Part shown: in pieces, positions 38,401 through 50,800 of the stretch
Numbering within the stretch: position 1 is the stretch's first letter
Layout: every line of letters starts with the position of its first letter
The notes under the pieces: generated by a model
Databases searched by the model: none
What the model saw: only the letters and a program-made list of their open reading frames with translations
Told to the model about the DNA's origin: nothing
Program-made: the position numbers and the translations under genes
Assembly (NCBI GenBank): GCA_004026145.2
Contig: CP034985.2
Location: 13,413,695 to 13,477,694, forward strand
Reading direction: 5' to 3'
Source: Takifugu bimaculatus
Taxonomy: Eukaryota; Chordata; Actinopteri; Tetraodontiformes; Tetraodontidae
Length of the DNA stretch: 64,000 nucleotides

Positions 38401-40454
38401 CGGTGCCTCTTTTGTCTAAAGTATTATCAGTAGCCCTAAGGTGAGAGGCCAGAGGATTGTTGGTTCAAATCCCACAACCTGCCAGGAATGTTTGAGGAAG
38501 GAATTAAAGACTTTCCATCTACAGCTGTGGAAACAGGCGGGAGGCGTCTTTGGGCCGCCGTTATACCTGTGTTTTTGCTCCACTCTTTATTTCCGGACCT
38601 TTCCTTCTGACTCAAACTGGCTCCGGATCCATCTGACGCGACGCAGCGGAGTCCACACACACAGTCATTTCATTTATGAACGTGTCATTTAAGATGGCTG
38701 AGAACATTATTGAAGAATGCGCCCATTTACACGTTACATGTGTGTCGATCGGGCCAAACCTGAAGCCCGAAGTCGCACACTGAGCTGCAGCTTCTGCGTG
38801 TGACTGTGGGAGAACAGGTGGACATAGTTTCTGTCAAACGCACTGAGATTGATGGAGCGGGTTAGAGCGCCGGCCAGGGGTATTCTCTTACAGTAATGGC
38901 CCAGGCAGAGACAGCTGGACTCTGTACATCGCGCTGTGGGCGTGCACGTGTGCATACTTGCGCAGCGCCGTGTGCATGTTGTCTATACGGAGATGCATTG
39001 TGCTGCGGGATGAAGGAGCGACGGCTGTGTGTCAGTGGGACGTTTTTAGGCCCCCTCAAATCTCCCAAACAGCCGCGTTTGATCGATTCCAGATTTAAAA
39101 ATAATAATCTGATGGATGTGATATAGAGGCTGAAGGTGCGTGTTGGGATTCCGGCTCAATGTCGGGTTCCTTTTGTTTTTACGGCTGGAAGACCTCTCCA
39201 TTCAACGCAAGAATCCCAGTTAGCTGTGGAGAAACGCTGCCTTTCCATTAATGTCCCGGCAGCAGCACGACGCGCTGTCCTTGAGTTCACTTTTCAATTT
39301 GGGCCCGAGTGTTATCAGTGAGCTTTATGTTTCATTTGTATTGCGAGCGGAATGCGTCGCACCACAGGCGCAGATGTAACAGGAATTAAATTTTGTTTTA
39401 AATTAATGGTGAAACTGAAACGTGGATTAAGTAAATAACACATTGCTTTGGCTAAACCTTGGACTTCTATTTAAAAACGGGGGCTTTCAAAAAAATAAAT
39501 CCAACAAAAACAAACAGTTAAAGTTCTGGTGGTTTTTCCTGCAAACTAACGAAAAAAAACAACGAGATTCTTGCAACAAACAATGAGCCGGAGAGGAAAT
39601 ATTTTCATTTGCAGTCAAGAGGAATCAGGACTCCGCTCTGTTCGTTTTAAGTGTTTTTACTCTTTATTTCCCCTTTTTAATCAGCAACAAAGAGCTGGAG
39701 CAGATGTAGTAGGAAATCCAGGCGCGGACACGGCGTAAAATAGCGACACTGTGTCTCATTCTGGTGTTTAATCACACATCCTTCCAGGCCAAGGGCAAGT
39801 CACTTAAGCAATGCTGTAATCAAAGAAAAAAAATGCTTTCAGTCCCAGGAACAATGAGCAGAACGTGTTCCACAGTTTCCCGAAGCTGGTCCTGATGGCC
39901 CATCGTCCGACCAAAGAGGCGGGGAATTAAAAACGGGATGAAAAAGGTGACATTCTGAAGGAGCCAGCGAGATTTTTCCCCTTGTCTGTAATGCAAGACG
40001 ACCCTGATGTTTCAGGGGTTTGACCCGAGGAAAAGAAACTGGAGTTTGTTCATCACAACCACCTACCGACAACTTCTGTAGATGTTTGGCGTCAGTTAAT
40101 GTAAAAAATAAATCAATCAATCAAATTAACAAACTCTATTTTAACTATGTTGCTGTGTAATATGTTGCTGGATTTTATACAGTTAGTTTGCCATATTAGG
40201 AGTTAGATGGGTGATAGAAACGTTATTTATTATAATAATCTGTTCACATGGGGATATTCAGCTCAGAATATTTGAAACCAACATAATTTCATTAGCAGGC
40301 TGCAGCATGTGTAAATTAATGTGATGTCACAGGTTGGACGAAGATCAGAGATGAGCTCAGAAAGATCAAAATCAACATGTTTCCCTTTTTTTTTAAAAGA
40401 TCTAAATTTATTTACTACACATATAGAAATAATTTCATATTAAACTCAATATAT

Positions 40455-40960
40455 TACGTTCGAGTTAAGGAGGCCAGGACCCAGAATGCGGAGTGTAAAA
40501 CAAAAGGTTCTTTATTGCCATAAAAACAATGCAAGGAGAGACAGTTCTCTGAATGAAGGATCGAATGAAGTAACAACAACAACAAAAAAACCCTAAGAAA
40601 GTAGCAACAGAAAAACGAACTAAAAAAAGAAACACCAAGAAATGGGGAAAAAAAACCGTCGAGAAAAAAATACAACTGGAAACAGTGACAAGGCACTGAC
40701 CAAACTTACTCCGCTGGAGAATAACAGGGGTTAACACGAGGCGAAGGGCTGGAGATCCCTGAGAGCCTGGAGCCAGATGCTGAAGCATCAACAATCCAGC
40801 ACCGAGACCGAGGGGGGAGAGCTGAAGTAGGAGCTAGTTTAGGCGGAAGGAGCTGCAGGTGTCCCAGCGGCTCAGTGCTCCCAGAGATCAGCCCGCCCCT
40901 AAATGCTCCTGCAGGTAGAGAGGGGGGTGAGAAGTCTGAGGGACAACCAGAAACAGAACC
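40455..40960 (-). repeat. Probable dispersed repeat of unknown family
   Basis: It contains AGGACCCAGAATGCGGAGTG then TTCTTTATTGCC, giving a minus-strand AATAAA. A similarly organised segment (AGGACCCGACAGCAGG, later TTTTATTTAACC) occurs at 57735-57800. Shared order and composition suggest one family, with poor identity by eye. Confidence 0.35.
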
Positions 40961-41087
40961 GCCACGCAATATGTGGTCACGTGACTCGGATCAGATCACT
41001 GCTTGGTTCAGAGGACTGACGCTCTCACATACATCACTAATTAGGATGTTTAAACCTTCATGACATTCCTGAGGCCACACAGGGAAC

Positions 41088-42166
41088 GAAACACTGGTGC
41101 AGACTGGTTCATACTGGTGGAAACTGGTGGAAACTGGTGCAGACTGGTGGAAACTGGTGGAAACTGGTGGAAACTGGTGCAGACTGGTGGAAACTGGTGG
41201 AAACTGGTGGAAACTGGTGGAAACTGGTGCAGACTGGTGGAAACTGGTGGAAACTGGTGGAAGCTGGTGCAGACTGGTGGAAACTGGTGGATACTGGTGG
41301 ATATTGGTGGATACTGGTAGATACTGGTGGAAACTGGTGGATACTGGTGGAAACTGGTGGAAACTGGTGGATACTGGTAAATACTGGTGGATACTGGTGC
41401 AGACTGGTGGAAACTGGTGGAAACTGGTGGATACTGGTGGAAACTGGTGGATACTGGTAAATACTGGTGGAAACTGGTGCAGACTGGTGGAAACTGGTTC
41501 ATACTGGTGGAAACTGGTGGAAACTGGTGCAGACTGGTGGAACTGGTGGAAACTGGTGGAAACTGGTGCAGACTGGTGGAAACTGGTGGAAACTGGTGGA
41601 AACTGGTGGAAACTGGTGCAGACTGGTGGAAACTGGTGGAAACTGGTGGAAGCTGGTGCAGACTGGTGGAAACTGGTGGATACTGGTGGATATTGGTGGA
41701 TACTGGTAGATACTGGTGGAAACTGGTGGATACTGGTGGAAACTGGTGGAAACTGGTGGATACTGGTAAATACTGGTGGATACTGGTGCAGACTGGTGGA
41801 AACTGGTGGAAACTGGTGGATACTGGTGGAAACTGGTGGATACTGGTAAATACTGGTGGAAACTGGTGCAGACTGGTGGAAACTGGTTCATACTGGTGGA
41901 AACTGGTGGATACTGGTGGATACTGGTGGAAACTGGTGGAAACTGGTGGAAACTGGTGGATACTGGTAAATACTGGTGGATACTGGTGCAGACTGGTGGA
42001 TACTGGTGGAAACTGGTGGATACTGGTAAATACTGGTGGAAACTGGTGCAGACTGGTGGAAACTGGTTCATACTGGTGGAAACTGGTGGATACTGGTAGA
42101 TACTGGTGGAAACTGGTGCAGACTGGTGGAAACTGGTGGATACTGGTGGAAACTGGTGGATACTGA
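41088..42166. repeat. Minisatellite with 10-bp units and a 389-bp higher-order repeat
   Basis: About 108 units of AAACTGGTGG and variants ATACTGGTGG, AGACTGGTGG, ATACTGGTAA, AAACTGGTGC, ATATTGGTGG. Rare variants recur at a fixed distance: AAGCTGGTGC at 41261 and 41650, ATATTGGTGG at 41301 and 41690, and the GGTTC variant at 41106, 41496, 41885 and 42065. This shows a duplicated block of 389 bp (38 tens plus one 9-bp unit). Frames on both strands stay open for 250-375 codons purely because of the unit sequence. Confidence 0.98.
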
Positions 42167-43256
42167 AGGGTGTCCATTCACCACAAAGAAGTTACAGTTA
42201 AATCTGCAGTGGTAGCTAAATCCAGATGTTAATGTGAGGACCTCAAACATCACACCTTTAAATGCTGGAACGAACGCTGTGTGGTCAACGGTTATTGCTG
42301 CCACTCACAATGTTTTCGGTGACCTTTCTCTCTAAAGGAAGGTCTCTGAAAATTGAACTAGGAATTCTGGTCCAAATGGCAGCTGACAAAGAACCAGAGG
42401 GAAGCCGTAAGTAAAAGAAGAGAATCACATCAGGCTCTAATAGAGAGCGTAATAAATTAGAATTTTGCTCACACAAAGAATAGTGACATTAAACCCTGAG
42501 AGATGTGGCAGCAGAAAGGAGGCATTCTTCCCTTTTAAAGAAGAGCAGAGCAGCTCTAAATTGAGGTCTGACAGTGGGATATTGATTGAACGGTAAACCT
42601 TGGACAACCCAGAACCAACACCTCCAAAGTATTGTGGTCCCACTGTATGAAGGAGGCTGACCTTCAACTAGCAATAACAAAACAAAAATACACTTACGCG
42701 TCGCTGAGAAAAACAAAAATGTTATTATTGCTGAAGGTGGATGGAGAAAAGAAGGATTTTTCGTCTCTGCTTTTTCATTGGCGGACAATTAAAGAGGAGG
42801 TGAGATTAGTTTTTAAAATGTAATTGAAATTGGAGAGTCGGACAAAATTCTGTTTGAAGGATTTTATCCTCAATAAAACCTGAGTTTAATGATTTGACCA
42901 AATCTGTGAATAGGTAATTTACACAAACATATTTTCATGTCTAAAAAACAACTAAGTGTTTCTGCAACTAAGTGGAGTGAACAGTAACGTGTGCACGAGT
43001 GCAATTGGCCGGTCACCAACTGCAGCAAACCCCCTCAATATTTAACTTCACTGCTTCAGATGTCCTGTTCTCATGTTGTCAGTTAGCATAAGCAGTGACT
43101 CATGCTAAATATTTGTTTAGCAGCAACCGCCACATAAGTTTCAGGGTCATGATCAGGTGTTTGAGCTGAAGGCAAAGAATCACATCTGTATATATATATA
43201 TATATATATGTATATACAGATGTGTATGTATATATATGTATATATATATATACACA

Positions 43257-43319
<63 letters not shown>

Positions 43320-44808
43320 CCTGAAATGATACAGGTCGGTAGCAAATACAGGTGACTAACACACAGCATCGGTACAAAAAGAAGCTAATTTAGAACTAAA
43401 AATACCAGTTTTGGGGGATCTTACAGGTCAATTCCATCAAATCTTTGTTGATTTGTTTTAAAATTGATAAGGTTTTGCAGCTCATTCTGGGATTAATAAC
43501 TTCATTCTGAAGGACCAAAATATTAATCTTTTAATGTACAAAAATAAAGTTTCCTTTTCTAATTGTTATATAAAGTAATGACTAGAATATTTTTAAAGCA
43601 AGAAGAGAAAAGATTTGGCTTTGACGAGAAAAACCTGAAACCTTCTGATGCCAAATGCCAAAACCCTTTGAATTACGTGACCCCTCAGAATTTCTCCAAT
43701 CATATAAAATATCGAGATGGGACTTCATCTATTGGAACTATTGGACAATATGATCAATAGCTGAATTTGATCTCTTATTGATTTTAATCGTTTGGCGTCA
43801 GTTCTCCTCTCTTTCATCTCTTTGTGAAGTTTCAACGAGGAGGTGAAGAGTTTTAGGCTGTGATCAACACCGCCATCTTTTGGATGTACTCGGTATTACA
43901 CCCATATATAATACAATGTTTTGGGAACATTTTAAATGTAAACTTGATGTCAAACGGATGAATATGATTTTAGAGTAAACATGGGTTGGGGGAAAACAAA
44001 ATACATTTCCAACTGACATTTCTGTGGGGGAACTGATGAACACTTGTTTAACTGTCAATTTAATATTTAAGTGCATGGAACTGTGCTTTTGTATCTCTGC
44101 CACCAATACCACACATCAATGTCCTTTAAAGAGTGGAGACATCGTGAGACATCCGATGTCGTCCTCCCTGAAATGTCTTATCACCCAACGCTGTTTATTT
44201 TAGAAAAGCGGTTGTTTTGCTAAAGTGGCCATTCAACTGAACTAAAGTTTTGCAAGGGTCTAAAGTTTTGTTGTTTTGTAATCACGTATTTGCAGTGGAG
44301 GGCACTGATCCCGATTAGCTGAAAATTAACCACATATATTGATCCAAAATGATCTAGATTTGATTTAATCATTAAATTGTTTTTATTGCAAGTCATTCTA
44401 ACTGAGACAAATAATTTAATTATCAACACAGTCACCTAACGGGTGTTTCGGGTCAAAAAGGCTGGTGATGTTGTTTGAAGAGAAAAAGTTAGTGTGAGGC
44501 AAAGATGCGCAACAGTTCAAAGGTCACAAACAGATCTACTAAATCTGTGGGAGCTGCAGAATCTGCATCTCAGCAACTAGAAGCCTCCGAAGTGGCCTCC
44601 CTGCTCTCCAGCTGACGCCGGTTCACTTCTATGATAAAGTGAGTTCCAAATGGTCCAGTTCCTAAGTACAAACGATGATTGTCCTCTGACTAACTGAGCG
44701 ACTAATTGTGTCCTGTGTTGCTCTTTCAAACTTGCTGCCAGGAGTAATAAAGCAGGAGGTACTTTGATGTGAGAGCTGACCAGGAGCAGCCAGTTAAGCG
44801 GCCTCACC
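42167..44808. other. Noncoding interval upstream of plg
   Basis: AT-rich sequence with a TA tract and no supported exon. The plg promoter should lie in the last few hundred bases. I see no clear TATA box immediately upstream of the start codon. Confidence 0.55.
43181..43319. repeat. (TA)n tract with inverted CACATCTG motifs
   Basis: TA repeats are interrupted by CACATCTGTATATA and its reverse complement TATATACAGATGTG, giving long inverted repeats able to form hairpins. The right part is about 28 pure TA units. Confidence 0.95.
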
Positions 44809-47800
44809 ATGGACGTGAACGCGCTCGCGCTCATCCTGGGAGCACTGATCTGCTCTGGTAAGACACAATGACACGTCTGGGGATTATGAGTAATAACGAA
44901 GTTGTACAGGACAAAAGAGATTCTATCCCATTAAAAATACATTTTCTGGGTTCGGACAGTGGAGACAGTGACAGCAAACGTCTCCTGAGGAGGGACATTA
45001 GTCTGATTATCCATCCATCCGTCCCCTACCGCTGTTTCGGGGTCCGGTTGCGGGGGCAGCAGCCTAAGCAGAGAGGCCCAGACTTCCCTCTCCCCAGCTA
45101 CTGTACTTCTTCCAGCTCGTCCGGGGATATCCCCAGGCGTTCCCAGACCAGTCGAGAGACATAGTCTGATTATCTGTCACAGTAATCCTGTAAACCATCT
45201 TTCTGAGTATGAGCTGTGGTGGACTGCAGGGATCAATCATAGGTCCCGCTGATTTTACTTTTACACTTGATTTTAAGATTTAAAAGAGCTTATTGTTGAG
45301 TATGTAAAGGTAAAATGTACCCAAGTGATTTTATTCTGAAAAGATAACTTTTCTCACTTTGAATTACTCCAAGGATAATCTGTTAACAGCGTGACTCTAT
45401 GAGTCAAAGTTTGAGTCAACACTGGCCTCCCAAACACACCATTACAGATTAACTGACACAGTTTAGCCTCACTCTATTTGATCTTTGAGGTAATTATTCT
45501 TTGTTTTACTACAGTAAGCATGGTTTTGTAATGTTTGCAATACTGGGAAAATTCTGCTCATAGTTAAAAAGAGATGGACGGGGCGAAATACATTTCTACG
45601 TTTAATTAATTTATTTTTATGGATTTATTTTTCCATTCATGTCAGTTCGTGGAAGTGAGGTGGAGGGTTACACTAAAACTGCAGGAGCTTGGATCCTGTC
45701 ATTGTCCGGAAGAAAGTATTCTGTCATGACTGCAGTCGAATGCGCCAGAAAATGCGACGCTGAAACAACCTTCACATGCAGGCGAGCTCACTCTGTTAAT
45801 ATTTTACATCACATCATATTTAAAAGCTCATCAGCATCACGTACAACTGACAGCATTGATGTTTTCGCAGGTCTTTCATATATATCGAAAAGGACCAGGA
45901 ATGTCGGACCGTTGGACAAAACTCAAAATCTGAGACTGTCCTGCGCAGAAGTAGCACAGCGTTATATGAAAAAAAAGGTACTTTTTAAATGCTGTTTGTC
46001 CCCTGACTTCACCACAAGTTTGACCAAAGACAGTGTGTTGCTCCATGTGTTGTCCAAGATAATGCAGAATAAACCTGCTGACCCTGTTGAACAACACCGA
46101 TAGCATCTGATGTTTATTTTCTGGTGCAGTTTACCTCCTGGAGTGTGTTAATGGAATAGGAACAGATTACAGAGGAACAAAGTCCAGAACAAAAACTGGG
46201 AAGCTGTGTCAGAGATGGGGGGTAAACAGCCCTCACAGGCCAAAGTAACTCATTTGTTAACATTTGATTCTTTTTTTTTTTTTTTAATAAAAAAAGATTC
46301 TTATTTGGTAAATATCTGAATGCGTCCTCTGCAGTTACAAGCCACAGACCAGCCCTCTGGCAGACCTGGAGTCAAACTTCTGCAGAAACCCTGACGCAGA
46401 CAGCGGCGGACCCTGGTGCTACACCACCGATGCTAACACCCGCTGGGAACACTGCAATGTTTCGGCTTGCTCTGGTATAAAGTGGCCCTTATTGGCTTTT
46501 TGTGGGGATTTGGACAATTCGGAGGATTGTTAGGTTCTAAGAAATTGTCTGATGATGATTTGAATCAGGTTAATTAAACTGCTAGCATTGAAGCTGGTAT
46601 CACTGGCATAAATTCTCTATTTTTCTTCTTTTTTAGAGGACTGTATTCACTGCAGTGGTGAGGATTACAGAGGAAAAGCCTCCACTACAGAAAAGGGCTA
46701 CACGTGCCAGCGCTGGGATTCCCAGCAACCTCACAACCATGGCTATGATCCCAGCGTGTAAGATCACATAAGCTCAGATGCTAGTTGTTCCTAATAGGGA
46801 TTAGCGATTAGGCACATTCTGAAAATAGTTTTAACTGTTTTCCAGCCTTTCAGAGAAATACCTTGAGGGCAATTATTGCAGAAACCCTGATGGAGACCCT
46901 CGACCCTGGTGCTTCACCACCAACCCAGCTAAACGATGGGACTTCTGTGATATCCCACGCTGCAGTATGTCCTGCTATGTAAACTACACTGCTAAAAAAA
47001 ATAATGCAAGGAACACTTTGAAAATGCATCAGATCTCAATGGGGGTAAAGCTGTATATCATACATTGTCTACAAAATATGTTAGGAATGAAAGGATTTCA
47101 GGGAAAGCTAGCAGCAAGCTCAAACACGTCAATGCCTGGTAACAAGAAGAGACTGCTCCAAACGAGATGATGGATGTGTCCGGGGTTGGGTAGCTGAGCT
47201 CATTCTGGGGTGCAACCTGGCAGTGCAAGTGTAGTGGCCAATCAATATGGTCAGTTCCTTCCTCCCTTTGGGAACTGCCTGCATACTCCAGCCACAGAAC
47301 CTCAACCCACTGCACCAAGATATGGTCTGACAATGGATCCAAGGAGTTCAAATCTGTGCATTGATCCATGGATATGTCTGCTGTAACATCAGTGACCTAC
47401 CACTAACTAGTGGTATACTGGTATAGGTTAACTATACCCTCATGAAGTCTGTTTTGACTGCTTGTTCAGAGACATTTTACATCAGTGGCCTGCTGGAGGT
47501 AATTTCTTAGGGCTCTGGCAGTGCTTATTCTACTCCTTCTTACGCAAACTCGCTGATACTGGCCCTGTTGATGGGTTAGGGACCATCTATAGGGCATCCA
47601 GCTCTTCCATGTATTGATGTGCCATCCTGGAGGATTGGGACTACCTGTGCAAATTCTGTAGGGTCCAGGTACCTCCTAATTCTACCAGTAGTGACACTGA
47701 CCCCAGCTAAATGCAAATAGAAAAAAAGTCAGAGAAGATGGGGAGGGGATAAACTTCATTTAATGGATCACATCAATACTCCAGATTTGTTACTATATGC

Positions 47801-50800
47801 TGATAAAAAAAAAGTGTTCCTTAAATTTTTTTCCAACAATGTATTTTCTTCTAAGCAGTTTGACGGTTTCACATTAAACACATGTATCTGTTGACAATTG
47901 TAGGAAATTTCTATTTATTTCATTGCACATCCAATTCATTTTGTCAGCTTCCGAGCCTCCGACCATTGTCCCAGAGACGACCTGTTTCACAGGGGAGGGT
48001 GGATCCTACCGAGGAACAATCGGCGTTACAGAATCTGGAAAAACGTGCCAGAGCTGGTCATCTCAAACGCCACACAAACACAACCGCACACCAGACAACT
48101 ACCCCTGCAAGTAAGAACTGCTGTTGTTGATACCACAGAATAAAGGTAGTTCTCAATGGGGCAGTTCCAAACTGTCTAATCAGTAGGGGTCATCATTAGG
48201 ACAGACCTCAATTGAAGGACTTTTGGGAGTCTTTTAGCTCACTGTCATTCCATTTTGTGGTTGTGATACAAATGTATCATGGTGCACGGTGTGTTCTGCT
48301 CGTTTTGCTCGAATTAATGTTATTGTCTAGGGTATAACATTGACCATAGCTAGTCAGAATGGTTGTCAAAGGTTTTTGAAAAAAATACCAGTGGTATTTC
48401 TTGCTGTCTGCCAGAGGACTCGATAACAACTACTGTCGTAATCCCGACAACCAGAGGAAGCCCTGGTGTTACACCACTGACAATGAAACTCGCTGGGAGT
48501 ATTGTCAAGTGCCTACCTGTGGGGATTCCGCTGGACCAGGTAGTGATATAAACATTACCTTCCAGATTATTTGGGAAGTTCTGTTGGAACAAATGCATTT
48601 ATTTAAATGAACTTTACACCTGCAGATGATGCTGTGATTCCACCGGAAGAGGAAGACTGTTATGAGGACAATGGGTCAAGCTACCGTGGCATAACATCAC
48701 AGACAGTCAGCGGAAAAAGATGTCAAGCTTGGAGCTCGATGACTCCCCATAGCCATCTGAAAACTCCAAAGGACTTCCCCAATGCGTGAGTGAAGCCTGT
48801 AGATTCTGAGAATCTCTGCTGCTTAACCTAATGATGACTAATGATTCAAACTTCTGGATGGCCTCCATTTCAAATCGGTGGTTTTTTGTTAGGTTCGAAC
48901 GACCTAAAACATGAGAGAAACAAATGAGGCAAAGACAACATCTTTACGTTTTACTTGCAGCAAGGAGGAGGGAGAGATGTGCTCAGTTACAGATCTCCAA
49001 CACGTCCTCAGGCACATCTTCCGCTTATTGAAATTAGGAGGTCCCTAGTTACACAGAATTCAAATGTGCCTAAAGGGAAAGGGAAACACAAGATATCAGT
49101 TCCCATACAAAGCAAAGAATGTAAACCATAATGGTGAGAATATGCGTAGGTCTTCACTGATTTGATTAGCTTAGCTCGCATACAGCACAGTCTACCATAT
49201 CAGACAGATTAAAAGAACACCTCCTGCATCATGCCCTGCAGCTCTATCTCCTTACAGCAGCTGCATTTCTGTTGTCCTTGAACAGAGGGGTACGTGTTCA
49301 CACATCAAGCATCACGAACATTAGGCATTAACAAGTAATAAGAAACGTTAAGTAATGAGAAACAATATAACAAGAATAAAGAATATAACAAGGTAAAAGC
49401 AAATAAGGGATAACTTTATTATAACAATTCTAACATTTTTCAACACAATTAATCTGGCTGGTCTTAAATTGCAGTTTTTCTTCCTTCAACAGTGACCTCA
49501 GGAGGAATTTTTGTAGGAACCCAGATAATGACAGAGCTCCTTGGTGTTACACTACCAACCCAGGAGTACGCTGGGAGTACTGCAACCTGGAGAAATGCTC
49601 CACAAATGCACCTAAACCAACACCTGGCACTGCCACTCAACCCCAGTCTCCCACTACCGAAGACAGTGGCCAAACAGAGAGGGGTAATTTTTTTGATTTG
49701 CTTTTAAAAATCCTTTGAAATGTGACTGTTTATAACATTCTTTGAATTAGACTGTAAAATTGGCAATGGTGAAACGTACCGGGGGAAAATCTCCATCACC
49801 ATTCTGGGGGTGACATGCCAGGCCTGGAGTGCTCAGAGCCCCCACACACACAACAGCTTCACCGAAGAAACTCATGGTGACAAGGGTCTGGAGAGCAACG
49901 TGCGTATCTGTGATTGTTTCGGAAAAATTTCTAAGTTTGATCTTTTTAGTTGAATATGCTTGCTTCTAGTACTGTAGAAATCCAGATGGTGATGTGAACG
50001 GACCGTGGTGCTACACTACAGACCCAAACAAGAAATGGGACTACTGTCTGATCCCAGACTGCGGTACGTAAACGGCATTGTTAGCATCCTTGTAGGAAAC
50101 CCAACGGTAATGCTGATTTTTGCTTGATAACAGAAACCAATATTGTATTAATGAGCTATGAAGGAATTCAAGACATTAGACTCTATTTTAGCTGGACTGA
50201 AGTGTGGCTCGCCGGCCATCAAACCAAAGCGTTGTTTTGGTCGTATCGTGGGAGGCTGCGTTTCGAAACCTCATTCGTGGCCCTGGCAAATCAGCCTCCG
50301 GACGAGGTAAGTACAAGCATTAGAGAGGAAAACGGTATGTAAAGGTTGTAATTAGTTGGATTAATTGTGCATGTGTTCTGTACATTTAATTTTAGTTGCA
50401 TCATCTTTTTTACAGCACGGGAATCCATTTCTGTGGGGGAACTCTGATCGACCGTCAGTGGGTTCTGACAGCTGCACACTGTCTGGAGAAGTCAGAGAAG
50501 TTTAATAGAGAACTTTTACTATTATGGAGTATGACAACTGACCACTGGGTCACGTGTTGGATGTAGGTCCTCACGACCGGGGTACTACAAGATCGTTCTA
50601 GGCATCCACACAGAAAGAGCCATCGAGGCATCCAGACAGGTGAGGGACCTGGAGAAACTGGTGCTGGGACCCAATGGCGCTGACATCGCCCTGCTTAAGC
50701 TACAAACGTGAGCCTGTTTTTTTCTTGATGCTCCTATATTCTTCCGCTACTAGAATTTAAAAGAAAACATTTTACATTGGACTCAATTTTGCAGCAACTG

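Larger units (their letters stand above)
35100..41087. other. Noncoding interval between the two minisatellites
   Basis: No exons are supported. It contains GT and CA microsatellites, a G-rich run, a weak tRNA-like box at 38440-38510 and a possible dispersed repeat at 40455-40960. Open frames are short and random in composition. Confidence 0.55.

Noticed and set aside
38440..38510. tRNA gene or tRNA-derived SINE (B-box-like GGTTCAAATCC)
   Set aside because: No matching A box, acceptor stem or T-arm pairing that I could confirm; at best a decayed SINE remnant.
41050..42177. 375-codon minus and 250-codon plus open frames as proteins
   Set aside because: They arise from the 10-bp unit, which has no stop in these frames. 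Both strands are open and there is no gene context.
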